In this document: positions 1-7,396 of the stretch, piece by piece
How positions within the stretch are numbered: position 1 is the first letter of the stretch
How the letters are laid out: the number at the start of each line of letters is the position of its first letter
NCBI GenBank assembly: GCA_002407865.1
Contig: DHPI01000009.1
Location: 14,644-25,418, forward strand
Reading direction: 5' to 3'
From: Spirochaetia bacterium UBA5368
GTDB lineage: Bacteria; Spirochaetota; UBA4802; UBA5368
DNA: 10,775 nt
Notes under the pieces: model-generated
The model's database searches: none
Seen by the model: the letters and a program-made list of their open reading frames with translations, nothing else
Told to the model about the DNA's origin: nothing
Translations under genes and position numbers: made by a program

Positions 1-583
1 ATTTCAGCAGGTACTGCTCGGCGGCGATATAATCGCCGAGAAAATACGACGATACGCCGAGGGGGATGAGGCAGTCCGAAAGGGACGGATCGGCGGTGAA
101 CGCCTTTTCGAGATACTCTCTCGCGTCCGCGTAATTTTTCTGCCGAAAATACACATGGCCCACCCGGTGGTTCGCGTTGAGATCGTTGGGGTTGAAGGTA
201 AGTATGACTTTATATTCTTCGATTTCCTTCTGCCACTGTTGTGTCTCGTGGTAAAGATTTGCCAGATGGTAATGGATCTCGACTTCTTCAAAAAATTTTT
301 TAAATTCGGGAAGCGACAGTATGCTGTTAAGTTCGGATATCGCCAGGAGATACTGCGACTGGCGAATAAGGATCAGCGCGCGCAGGTATCGCGCGGGCGG
401 GTAATCCGGCTTCTTTTTTAAAATGTCCCTGACCAGCTCGCTCGCCTTCTGCTGTTCGTCACTGTCCAGAAGCTCCTGCGCTTTTTTAATTTTACCGGGC
501 GTCTGCAGCGAGTGGAATATCAAAATGACCACTCCGGCGATGAAAATGGCAAGCAACAGCAGCAGTAATCGTATCACTGTCAT
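1..583 (-). CDS. Membrane-anchored TPR-repeat protein (partial, C-terminus outside window)
   Basis: An open minus-strand frame runs from an ATG at 583 to the window edge without a stop, giving 194 visible residues. Residues 3-23 are a run of Leu, Ile, Val and Ala after one Arg, best read as a single N-terminal membrane anchor or uncleaved signal. A helical region follows, with four to five TPR-like units at about 35-68, 69-102, 107-140, 142-175 and 176 onward. They show the usual alternation of small and aromatic residues and Pro at unit ends, for example FNPN and ADPS. TPR arrays mediate protein-protein contacts, so this is probably a scaffold or assembly factor at the inner membrane; the partner is unknown. 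No strong Shine-Dalgarno precedes the ATG. The upstream ATG at 600-598 is in another frame and stops within a few codons, so 583 is the likely start. The reading is solid as a TPR protein, but no specific family is recognised. Confidence 0.85.
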   Translation of the reverse strand, partial: MTVIRLLLLLLAIFIAGVVILIFHSLQTPGKIKKAQELLDSDEQQKASELVRDILKKKPDYPPARYLRALILIRQSQYLLAISELNSILSLPEFKKFFEEVEIHYHLANLYHETQQWQKEIEEYKVILTFNPNDLNANHRVGHVYFRQKNYADAREYLEKAFTADPSLSDCLIPLGVSSYFLGDYIAAEQYLLK

Positions 584-626
584 AATGGCGTTGTGTACAT
601 TTTTTATATCCGCGGCAATTATACAT

Positions 627-656
627 TTTATAGCATAGTGACGGATTGCCCGTCAA
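627..656 (-). promoter_or_regulatory. Probable sigma70-type promoter of the TPR gene
   Basis: On the minus strand TTGACG (656-651) and TATAAA (632-627) are separated by 18 nt. Each hexamer matches the consensus at 5 of 6 positions. Transcription would start near 620, leaving a leader of about 37 nt before the ATG at 583. A second TATAAT (623-618) lies just downstream but has no matching -35 box. Confidence 0.55.
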
Positions 657-696
657 GTAGAATACGCGCCGGGTTGTGCAGGCCCGCGGAAAATTC

Positions 697-726
697 TTTA
701 CATTTTACGCGGCAGTTCTCTATGGT
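697..726 (+). promoter_or_regulatory. Candidate promoter of the purE-guaA operon
   Basis: TTTACA (697-702; 5 of 6 to the -35 consensus) and TATGGT (721-726; 4 of 6 to the -10 consensus) are 18 nt apart. The predicted start near 733 gives a leader of about 48 nt before purE. No purine riboswitch fold is apparent in this short leader. The match is moderate and unsupported by other data. Confidence 0.35.
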
Positions 727-769
727 GTAAGCGGTTAAGGTGCGGAGGATATAAAACTCGGAACAACAT

Positions 770-774
770 GGAGG
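770..774 (+). promoter_or_regulatory. Ribosome binding site that fixes the purE start
   Basis: GGAGG at 770-774 lies 6 nt before the ATG at 781, an ideal distance. It directly abuts the in-frame ATG at 775, which is therefore too close to be used. A second GGAGG lies at 744-748 with no start codon at a suitable distance. Confidence 0.75.
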
Positions 775-780
775 ATGCGC

Positions 781-1311
781 ATGCCAGAAGTCGCAATCGT
801 GCTCGGCAGTGATTCGGACTTGCCGAAGGTAAAGGATTGTTTCTCCCTGCTCGACGAATTCGGGGTTTCTTTCGAGATTATCGTCTCGTCGGCCCACAGA
901 ACGCCCGATTCCACGAAAACGTGGGCTGCGTCGCTGCGCGAGCGCGGCGTCAGGGTGGTCATTGCTGTCGCCGGCGGCGCGGCGCACCTGCCCGGCGTGG
1001 TGGCCTCGTATACGACTCTCCCGGTGATAGGGGTGCCGGTTGAAACGCCGGTTGCGGGGGGGCTCGATTCGGTGCTGTCGATCTTGCAGATGCCCGCGGG
1101 CATACCGGTTGCGACAATGCCGGTTGGAAAATCCGGCGGCACCAACGCAGCGCTTTTCGCGATTTCGATTCTGGCCCTTGCAACCGACGCGTACGCCCTG
1201 CGGCTCGAAGAGTACCGCAGAAAAATGGCGCGCGGTATCACAGAAAAAAATGAAAAACTACAATCCATCGGCTATAAGGATTATATTCAGGGTATCGAGG
1301 CAAAAAAATGA
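781..1311 (+). CDS. purE: N5-carboxyaminoimidazole ribonucleotide mutase (class I PurE)
   Basis: PurE interconverts N5-CAIR and CAIR in de novo purine synthesis, in the cytoplasm. The 176-residue product has the family's usual length. It shows the N-terminal phosphate-binding GSDSD (residues 9-13), SAHRTP at 37-42 with the catalytic His39, and AGGAAHLPG at 64-72. The later QMPAG, and an NA-containing helix after a glycine-rich stretch, are also typical. GGAAHLPG and QMP-G are hallmarks of class I (N5-CAIR mutase), which normally works with PurK; no purK lies in this window. The start at 781 is chosen over the in-frame ATG at 775 because GGAGG (770-774) sits 6 nt before 781. The stop overlaps the guaA start by 4 nt, so the two genes are probably one translationally coupled purine operon. 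Confidence 0.96.
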   Translation: MPEVAIVLGSDSDLPKVKDCFSLLDEFGVSFEIIVSSAHRTPDSTKTWAASLRERGVRVVIAVAGGAAHLPGVVASYTTLPVIGVPVETPVAGGLDSVLSILQMPAGIPVATMPVGKSGGTNAALFAISILALATDAYALRLEEYRRKMARGITEKNEKLQSIGYKDYIQGIEAKK

Positions 1312-2876
1312 TTGAGCATGTTCACGGCGGCGTTCCCGCGCAAAAGGTCATAGTTCTGGATTTCGGTTCGCAGTACACGCAGCTTATCGCCAGGCGGATA
1401 CGCGAACAGCATGTGTATGCGGAGATCGTGCCGTATCACCAGCCGCTGGAGGATATCGTGCGGGAAAAGCCCTCGGCGATTATTTTATCCGGCGGGCCGT
1501 CGTCCCTCTGTGAAGAAAACGCGCCGCGCGTCAACAGCGGCATTTTTTCGCTTGGCGTGCCCGTGCTTGGCATATGCTACGGGCTGTATGTCATTGTCGA
1601 CGCCTTCGGCGGCGAGATTCGCGGCTCTTCGGAGAAGGAGTACGGCCGCGCGACGGTCAACATCAGGGGGGCCTCGCCGCTCCTGAAGGGATTGAAAAAA
1701 CGAGAGACTGTCTGGATGAGCCACGGCGACAAGGTTGTGGCGCTCCCCGCCGGGTTCAAGGTAATTGCCAGCTCGGAGAATGCCGACATCGCCGCGATCG
1801 AGAACAGGGAAAATAAAATCTACGGTGTGCAGTTCCACCCGGAGGTGCATCATACGGAGCATGGCGTTGAAGTGCTGCGTAATTTTATCTTCGGCATATG
1901 CGGGCTCAAGCCCTCGTGGAACATGAAGTCGTTTATATCCTCATCGGTGGCAGCCATAAGGGAAGAGGTCGGCAGCGGCACGGTGCTGCTGGGGCTGTCG
2001 GGCGGCGTGGATTCGTCGGTGACCGCGATGCTGTTGCAGCAGGCTGTCGGCGACAGGCTCTATTGCGTGTTCGTCAACAACGGCGTGCTGAGAAAAAATG
2101 AATCGGAGAAGGTCATCGCGCGCTTCAGGGAGCATCTGAGGATAAACCTGATTTATGTAGACGCCTCTGACCGGTTTTTGCGCAAGCTGAAGGGCGTGGA
2201 TGACCCGGAGAAAAAACGCCAGATAATAGGGCGCGAATTTATAAAGGTTTTTATGGAGGAGGCGAGAAAGATAGGGAGGTTCGATTTTCTTGCGCAGGGG
2301 ACGCTCTATCCCGATGTAATAGAATCGGTGTCGACCAGGGGCCCGTCCGATACGATCAAGAGCCACCACAACAGGGTGCCCGAGGTGCTGAAGCTGATAA
2401 AATCTGGAAATGTGATCGAGCCGTTGAAGGAGTTGTTCAAAGACGAGGTGCGGCAGCTCGGCATGGAGCTGGGCATGCCCGACGAGCTCATCTATCGGCA
2501 CCCCTTTCCGGGGCCGGGACTTGCGATCCGCATCGTCGGTGAAATAACGAAGGAGAGGATTGCGATTCTACAGGAGGCCGACGAAATTGTGCTCGATGAA
2601 ATCAGAAAGGCCGGGCTGTACAGAAACCTCTGGCAGATTTTCGCGGTGTTTCTGCCCGTCCGTTCGGTGGGCGTGATGGGCGATAAAAGGACCTACGAAA
2701 ACGTCATCGCCGTGCGCGGCGTCAATTCGGTCGACGCGATGACGGCGGACTGGGCATACCTGCCCGAGGATGTGTTGCGGACGATATCGAACCGCATTAT
2801 CAACGAGGTGCGCGGGGTCAACAGGGTGGTGTACGATATCTCGTCGAAACCGCCCTCAACGATCGAGTGGGAATAG
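1308..2876 (+). CDS. guaA: GMP synthase (glutamine-hydrolysing)
   Basis: GuaA converts XMP, ATP and glutamine to GMP. The 522-residue product is full length. It has an N-terminal class I glutamine amidotransferase domain (about 12-200), an ATP-pyrophosphatase domain with SGGVDSS at 231-237, and the C-terminal dimerisation domain with PGPGLA and the terminal TIEWE. The amidotransferase triad is visible as Cys90 in GICYG and His177 and Glu179 in FHPEV. One oddity is Tyr94, at the position after the nucleophile elbow where class I amidotransferases normally carry Gln (CYGMQ or CLGxQ). The ATG overlaps the purE stop as ATGA, and GAGG at 1297-1300 lies 7 nt upstream. It converges with smpB, leaving only 9 nt between stop codons. 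Confidence 0.97.
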   Translation: MIEHVHGGVPAQKVIVLDFGSQYTQLIARRIREQHVYAEIVPYHQPLEDIVREKPSAIILSGGPSSLCEENAPRVNSGIFSLGVPVLGICYGLYVIVDAFGGEIRGSSEKEYGRATVNIRGASPLLKGLKKRETVWMSHGDKVVALPAGFKVIASSENADIAAIENRENKIYGVQFHPEVHHTEHGVEVLRNFIFGICGLKPSWNMKSFISSSVAAIREEVGSGTVLLGLSGGVDSSVTAMLLQQAVGDRLYCVFVNNGVLRKNESEKVIARFREHLRINLIYVDASDRFLRKLKGVDDPEKKRQIIGREFIKVFMEEARKIGRFDFLAQGTLYPDVIESVSTRGPSDTIKSHHNRVPEVLKLIKSGNVIEPLKELFKDEVRQLGMELGMPDELIYRHPFPGPGLAIRIVGEITKERIAILQEADEIVLDEIRKAGLYRNLWQIFAVFLPVRSVGVMGDKRTYENVIAVRGVNSVDAMTADWAYLPEDVLRTISNRIINEVRGVNRVVYDISSKPPSTIEWE

Positions 2877-2885
2877 CGGCTGCAC

Positions 2886-3380
2886 CTATCTGTTGCGGAG
2901 GGCGCGCTGTATTTCGCGGTCGGACTCCCTCTTCTGGATGGTTTTTCGCTTGTCGTACTGCGCCTTGCCTTTGGCAAGTCCAAGCAGCACCTTTACCCGT
3001 CCGTTTTTGAAATACAGCTTCAGGGGCACCAGTGTCAGCCCCTTCTCCCTGAGCTTGCCGGTGAGACGCTTGATTTCCTGACGGTGAAGCAGCAGCTTGC
3101 GTTCGCGGGCGGGCTCGTGGTTGAAGCGGTTGCCCATGTCGTATACCGCGATGGTCATGCCGGTGATGAACGCCTCGTTGTCTTTTATACGGGCGTATGC
3201 CTCGTTGATCGACACCTTCTTCTGGCGCACGGATTTGACTTCCGTGCCGCCGAGCACAATGCCGGCCTCGAGCGTTTCGATAATTTCGTACTCGAATCTC
3301 GCCTTTTTATTCTGTACTATTTCAGAATCGCTGCTTTTCACCGCGCCGCTGCCGCCTTCATGGAAATCCAGAGTCCCCAT
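2886..3380 (-). CDS. smpB: SsrA-binding protein SmpB
   Basis: SmpB binds tmRNA and carries it to stalled ribosomes for trans-translation. The product shows the family core: NKKARFEY near the N-terminus, then EAGI-L-GTEVKS and the SINEAYARI segment of the OB-fold. The basic C-terminal tail KAQYDKRKTIQKRE is the part that enters the mRNA channel. With the ATG at 3380 the protein is 164 residues, slightly long for the family. A GTG at 3341 would give a more typical 151 residues starting just before the conserved core. Neither has a convincing Shine-Dalgarno. A TTG at 3416 also opens the frame but adds residues unlike the family. No tmRNA gene is seen nearby. Function is certain; the exact start is not. 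Confidence 0.95.
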   Translation of the reverse strand: MGTLDFHEGGSGAVKSSDSEIVQNKKARFEYEIIETLEAGIVLGGTEVKSVRQKKVSINEAYARIKDNEAFITGMTIAVYDMGNRFNHEPARERKLLLHRQEIKRLTGKLREKGLTLVPLKLYFKNGRVKVLLGLAKGKAQYDKRKTIQKRESDREIQRALRNR

Positions 3381-3517
3381 GCATGATGATACACGCGGTG
3401 CCGCTGTCAAGGTCAAATAATTTTTCCGTGAATTTTTGTATTCCGGGTTTTGCGCATGCCGAATTAATATCTTGACGTGCCTGCCGAATCCAGGCTCTTT
3501 TAGATAGAGTCATTGCA

Positions 3518-3538
3518 TATGTAAATTCTTATGTGAAT
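3518..3538 (+). repeat. Tandem TATGTRAAT repeat upstream of the signalling operon
   Basis: TATGTAAAT (3518-3526) and TATGTGAAT (3530-3538) match at 8 of 9 positions with a 12-bp period, about one helical turn. They end 29 nt before the GTG of the REC-PAS-kinase gene, in the 187-bp divergent gap with smpB. Such a direct repeat could be an operator, but chance in AT-rich sequence is possible. I see no convincing sigma70 promoter for the kinase in this gap. Confidence 0.3.
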
Positions 3539-3567
3539 ACTTGCGCGCGGACGGGCGGGCGTAGATT

Positions 3568-5172
3568 GTGGCTGATACAAGGATTCTTATAGTTGAAGAT
3601 GAAATAATCGTCGCGAGAGACCTTAAAAACATTCTCGAAGCGATGGGATATGTCGTTATTGGTATGGTTGCGTCGGGCGGCGAAGCGATACGGTGCGTGG
3701 CGGAAACCCGTCCCGACCTGGTGCTGATGGATATCATGCTGGGCGGCTCAATGGACGGTATTGATGCGGCCGACGCGATACTGGCGCAGTACAATGTGCC
3801 CGTGATATATCTCACCGCATATGCCGATTCGGTGACGCTGCAGAGGGCGAAGATTACCGAGCCGTACGGATACCTGCTGAAGCCGTTTGCCGAACGGGAG
3901 CTTGAGGTCGCCATCGAGATGGGGCTGTACAAGCACCGCATGAGAAACAGATTGCGGGAAAGCGAACAGTGGTTTGCCGCGACGCTAAAGAGTATTGCCG
4001 ACGGCGTTATTGCTACGAACACCGAAGGGAAGGTCAAGTTTATGAATCCCGTTGCCGAATACCTGACGGGATGGAAAGAGGAAGATGCTATCGGCAAAAA
4101 CGTGAGCGAGGTGCTTAATATTTCGATCTTGAACCTGCACGAGGGCATTTCGCGTGCGACGGATGAAGGGGACAGCAGGTATTTCGAGAGCAGAATGATT
4201 CTGATTGCGCGTAACGGGAAAGAAAAGTATATCGATTTCAGCATCGCCCCGATCGAAGAGGAGGACGGTGAATATACGGGCGGGGTGCTCGCCATCCGCG
4301 ACATTACGCGGCGCGTACAGGTTGAGGACGAGCTACGCAGGCACAGAGACCATCTTGAGGAGATGGTGCGCGACCGCACCGCGGAGTTGACGTACACGAA
4401 CGACATGCTGCGCCTGGAAGTATCGGAGAAGGAAAAGGCCCGTGAGGAGTTGAAACAGGCGAAAGACCGTGCGGAATCCGCGAACAGGGCGAAAACCGAG
4501 TTTCTTGCGAACATGAGCCATGAACTGCGCACACCGCTGAATTCGATCATCGGTTTTTCGAAGCTTATGAAGATGCAGACGACGAACGACGATTTTAAAA
4601 TCTACCTTGATAACATGCTCTCGTCGGGACTGCACCTGCTTAACATCATCAACGACATACTCGATCTCTCGAAAATAGAGGCCGGAAAGATGGATTATGA
4701 AAAACGGCCGCTGAACATTCGTACTATCGTATTCTCGTGCGTTTCCATCATGGCGGTGCAGGCGAAGGAAAAGAAAATAAATCTCGACGTCGCGTGGAGC
4801 ATTTCACATGATATAATGGTGTGTGGCGAGGAAAAGAGGCTTCAGCAGATTTTTATCAACATTATTTCAAACGCGATCAAGTTTACCGCGGAAAACGGTC
4901 ATGTGATGGTACGGCCACGGCTCTGGAACGGATTGATTGAGGTCGATGTCATCGATGACGGCATCGGTATAAAAAAAGAGCATCTCGGATATATATTCGA
5001 GAAATTCAGCCAGGTCGGCTCGGGGCTGGGGAGAGGGAACTCGGGCACGGGTCTTGGTCTTACAATAACGAAACGGCTTGTTGAGGCCCATAACGGTAAA
5101 ATACGGGTGGAAAGCAGTGAGGGGGTCGGCAGCACGGTAACCGTCGCCCTTCCGGTGTCTGCTGTACAGTAA
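3568..5172 (+). CDS. Receiver-PAS-histidine kinase (REC-PAS-HisKA-HATPase)
   Basis: This is a soluble signalling kinase of 534 residues with no membrane segment. An N-terminal receiver domain (about 4-120) carries acidic residues 10-12, the phospho-acceptor Asp55 in LMDIM, Thr83 and Lys105. A PAS domain with PAC-like tail follows (about 132-247). Next is a predicted coiled coil rich in Glu, Arg and Lys (about 248-310), then HisKA with His318 in MSHELRTP. The ATPase domain has Asn435 in the N box, DDGIGI (463-468) and GTGLGL (493-498). All catalytic motifs are intact. Having the receiver at the N-terminus suggests it is switched by phosphate from another kinase, with PAS sensing a cytoplasmic cue. 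The start is GTG; an in-frame TAG lies two codons upstream, so only GTG or ATT is possible. Its neighbour begins 20 nt downstream and is probably co-transcribed. Confidence 0.93.
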   Translation: MADTRILIVEDEIIVARDLKNILEAMGYVVIGMVASGGEAIRCVAETRPDLVLMDIMLGGSMDGIDAADAILAQYNVPVIYLTAYADSVTLQRAKITEPYGYLLKPFAERELEVAIEMGLYKHRMRNRLRESEQWFAATLKSIADGVIATNTEGKVKFMNPVAEYLTGWKEEDAIGKNVSEVLNISILNLHEGISRATDEGDSRYFESRMILIARNGKEKYIDFSIAPIEEEDGEYTGGVLAIRDITRRVQVEDELRRHRDHLEEMVRDRTAELTYTNDMLRLEVSEKEKAREELKQAKDRAESANRAKTEFLANMSHELRTPLNSIIGFSKLMKMQTTNDDFKIYLDNMLSSGLHLLNIINDILDLSKIEAGKMDYEKRPLNIRTIVFSCVSIMAVQAKEKKINLDVAWSISHDIMVCGEEKRLQQIFINIISNAIKFTAENGHVMVRPRLWNGLIEVDVIDDGIGIKKEHLGYIFEKFSQVGSGLGRGNSGTGLGLTITKRLVEAHNGKIRVESSEGVGSTVTVALPVSAVQ

Positions 5173-5180
5173 TAGTGATT

Positions 5181-5187
5181 GGAGAGG
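5181..5187 (+). promoter_or_regulatory. Strong ribosome binding site fixing the start of the second signalling gene
   Basis: GGAGAGG lies 5 nt before the ATG at 5193. This supports ATG 5193 over the in-frame GTG at 5175, which would place the site inside the coding region. The site falls in the 20-nt gap after the kinase stop. Confidence 0.75.
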
Positions 5188-5192
5188 AAAAT

Positions 5193-6482
5193 ATGAAAAA
5201 TGACGAACATGCGGTGTTCACGCAACCGGGAAAACCATTCAGGCGGTTTCACACGGAAGATCCGATCCTCATTGTCGAGGATACCAAGGAAACGCAGGTG
5301 TTGTTGCAGGGCATCTGCAAGAGCATGGAAATTGCCTGCGTCATCGCGAAGAACGGCGTGGCGGCGCTGGAGCTGATCGAGAAACAGCAGTTTTCCATCT
5401 TCATTGTGGACCTCATGATGCCGGTGATGGACGGCAGAACCTTCATCATCAATCTGAAGAACAGGCTGCCCGAAGCTGTTGTGCTTGTCGAAACGGCGCT
5501 GGATTCGTCGCAGACGATCATCGATATAATGAAGCTGGGCGTGTTTGATTATATCATCAAACCAATAGATCCCGAGCTGTTTCAGCAGACTGTCCGTAAA
5601 GCTGTCGAATTCAAGAACCTCAAGGACATGGAAAAAAACATGAGCCTCAACGCGGGGCTCAAGATACGAAGCCAGATCGAATGGCTTAACTATAAGGAGA
5701 GCCGGCGCGTCGCCGACCGGGATTATTCCGAAACGAAATCGGTGTACAATCTGAAGACCTCATTGTCGCAGGGGGCCGGTTTCGGCACCATGGTGTCGCT
5801 GATCGACATAATGAATTCGATCAAAACCGACGAGGGCGACAGGTACGCCTTCAGCAAAGACATCATCGATATGCTGCTGGACAACAACAACTACTGCCGC
5901 AACCAGCTCGAGGGACTGCAGGATGTCACTGCGATAATGGAAAACAATTTCCCGCTGAGCCTATCGTCAGCGTCGGATTTTATCGACCGGCTTCCGCAGA
6001 TGGTCGCGAACGTGACGCCATATCTCGAAACGAAAGATTTGACGCTTACGTTTCCGGAACTGCGGACGAACTGCGATCTCGAGCTCAATTACGACAAGCT
6101 TACTCTGATGATCGAAGAGCTGGTCATTAACGCGTACAAGTACTCGGTGCGCGGCAGCGCGATCAACATGTTTACGTACATCAGCGAAGGCTACTTCTGG
6201 CTCGTGGTAAAAAATGACGTACCTGAGGAACCGTACGGCGGCGTACCGCAGAAATATGAAAAGCTGGTGATGGAGCCGTTTTTCAGGCTGCTTCCCCCCG
6301 ACGAGACCGCCGGAAAGATAGAGAAGTTCGGTTTCGGCCTCGGTCTTACCGTGGTGGACAACATTGTGAGAAAGCATAACGGCATATTCCTTATTCATGA
6401 TGTCAAGGACCACACGGGGAAGGATATTAAAAGCTGCGTACTGGCGGAGGTGCTGCTGCCGCTTCTCGTGAAGCAATCGTGA
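5193..6482 (+). CDS. Receiver-ATPase signalling protein lacking a phospho-accepting histidine
   Basis: This 429-residue cytoplasmic protein has an N-terminal receiver domain (about 24-140) with acidic Glu29/Asp30, phospho-acceptor Asp73 in VDLMMP, Thr101 and Lys123. A linker and helical region follow (about 140-290). It ends in a HATPase_c-like domain with an N box (Glu308, Glu309, Asn313) and a clear GFGLGL lid motif (380-385). Where a kinase would carry its H box there is SLSQGAGFG (190-198). No histidine occurs anywhere between His20 and His395. The G1 box is also degenerate: Asn341-Asp342 is not followed by the usual G-x-G. It therefore cannot autophosphorylate on a conventional DHp histidine. 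It may bind ATP as a regulator, act as a phosphatase, or pair with the kinase encoded 20 nt upstream. No DNA-binding output domain is present. Confidence 0.88.
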   Translation: MKNDEHAVFTQPGKPFRRFHTEDPILIVEDTKETQVLLQGICKSMEIACVIAKNGVAALELIEKQQFSIFIVDLMMPVMDGRTFIINLKNRLPEAVVLVETALDSSQTIIDIMKLGVFDYIIKPIDPELFQQTVRKAVEFKNLKDMEKNMSLNAGLKIRSQIEWLNYKESRRVADRDYSETKSVYNLKTSLSQGAGFGTMVSLIDIMNSIKTDEGDRYAFSKDIIDMLLDNNNYCRNQLEGLQDVTAIMENNFPLSLSSASDFIDRLPQMVANVTPYLETKDLTLTFPELRTNCDLELNYDKLTLMIEELVINAYKYSVRGSAINMFTYISEGYFWLVVKNDVPEEPYGGVPQKYEKLVMEPFFRLLPPDETAGKIEKFGFGLGLTVVDNIVRKHNGIFLIHDVKDHTGKDIKSCVLAEVLLPLLVKQS

Positions 6483-6542
6483 TTCGTGCGGCAGTCCGCT
6501 GTGCGTCACCTGAGTAGGGTTTCCGCGAAGGAAAAGTTTTAA

Positions 6543-7103
6543 TTACAGGTGGATAGCTTTCAGCTCCGTGTAGATGGGGCCGTCGGGTGTCAGCTTCGAC
6601 GAAAAAAGAGACAGCCGTCTGAAGGCCGACTCGCCGAAGCGCATATTTCTGTTTTTTTCGACAAATTTAAGCAGGTCGCCGCTGATCTTTCTGCCGCTTT
6701 TTACCCGCGCAAGCGTCAGGTGCGGCGTATACCCGCGTTTTTCCTCTTTAAATCTGAAGTTCGCCGCGTACCGTTCAACGCATTTGTGTAGCAAGGAGAT
6801 TCGTTCCGCGTCCGTCTCGAGGCCGGCCCATATCACGTTCGGTCTTTTTATATCGGGGAACGCGCCCATCCCGGTCAGCACGATAGGAATATCGCCTGAG
6901 GGTATCGGGATTTCGAGGAAAGTGCTCTCGATAGCGTTGGCGATGTTGCCGTCGCACTCACCAAGAAACTTCACGGTGATGTGATAATGCTCGGGCGATA
7001 CCGCCTTAAGAATGGTGTCGTGCGAGCGGAAAAACTCGTACACCGGTTGCAGTGCGGGATACAGTTCCCTGTCAATCGGGAGGGCGATAAAAAGGCGTGT
7101 CAT
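6543..7103 (-). CDS. thpR: RNA 2',3'-cyclic phosphodiesterase / 2'-5' RNA ligase family protein (ThpR)
   Basis: This is a 186-residue member of the 2H phosphoesterase superfamily. Both HxTx motifs are present: His41-Ile-Thr43-Val and His128-Leu-Thr130-Leu. The N-terminal RLFIALPID strand and the RGYTPHLTLAR context are typical of the bacterial ThpR/LigT group, which opens RNA 2',3'-cyclic phosphates and can join 2'-5' ends in vitro. Its physiological substrate is generally unclear. The ATG overlaps the gatC stop by 4 nt, and a GGGGGA run lies 5 nt upstream, so translation is probably coupled to gatC. It is the last gene of a three-gene minus-strand operon and converges on the signalling operon across 60 nt. 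Confidence 0.93.
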   Translation of the reverse strand: MTRLFIALPIDRELYPALQPVYEFFRSHDTILKAVSPEHYHITVKFLGECDGNIANAIESTFLEIPIPSGDIPIVLTGMGAFPDIKRPNVIWAGLETDAERISLLHKCVERYAANFRFKEEKRGYTPHLTLARVKSGRKISGDLLKFVEKNRNMRFGESAFRRLSLFSSKLTPDGPIYTELKAIHL

Positions 7104-7396
7104 TCCTGTCCCCCTATAATGATCGGCACGACGATATGACCATCTTCGAATTTCGGCGCCATTTTCTGTAACTCGCTGACATCGATAGATTTACGCACGA
7201 TGTCATTCCTGAAAACGTTTTTCAGCTCGACGATATGTTCCGTGGGCCGTATATCGCCCGTGTCGAGTTCGCTTATTTTTTTCACGTAGCTGATGATGTC
7301 GGGAAGCTGCGCGGAAAACTCTATTTTTTCGTCTTCCGACAACTCCAGCTTCGCGAGTTGGGCGACGTGCAAAATGGCGGTTTCATCTATTTTCAT
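7100..7396 (-). CDS. gatC: Aspartyl/glutamyl-tRNA amidotransferase subunit C
   Basis: GatC is the small subunit of GatCAB, which amidates Glu-tRNA(Gln) and/or Asp-tRNA(Asn). The 98-residue product has normal length and the family pattern: HVAQLAKLELSEDE near the start, the SELDTGDI-PTEH segment, FRNDIV, then AP and VPIIIG at the end. The start is the ATG at 7396, supported by GGGAG (7409-7405) 8 nt upstream. An in-frame TTG at 7504 would add 36 residues unlike GatC. The gene overlaps the upstream lipoprotein gene by 14 nt and thpR by 4 nt. gatA and gatB, which are often adjacent, are not here and are presumed to lie elsewhere. Confidence 0.95.
   Translation of the reverse strand: MKIDETAILHVAQLAKLELSEDEKIEFSAQLPDIISYVKKISELDTGDIRPTEHIVELKNVFRNDIVRKSIDVSELQKMAPKFEDGHIVVPIIIGGQE

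Noticed and set aside
3381..3567. tmRNA (ssrA) gene beside smpB
   Set aside because: No tRNA-Ala-like ends or tag-encoding frame are visible. The 187-bp gap is also too short for a full tmRNA of about 350 nt.
3510..4550. Minus-strand open frame (346 codons) antisense to the REC-PAS-kinase
   Set aside because: It is extremely Ser, Arg and Ile rich, as expected from the reverse of a coding strand, and lies over intact receiver and PAS motifs.
6520..6540. Possible terminator: TTTCC-GCGAA-GGAAA followed by AGTTTT
   Set aside because: The stem is only 5 bp with two GC pairs and the T run is four bases, too weak to call, although the convergent position would suit one.
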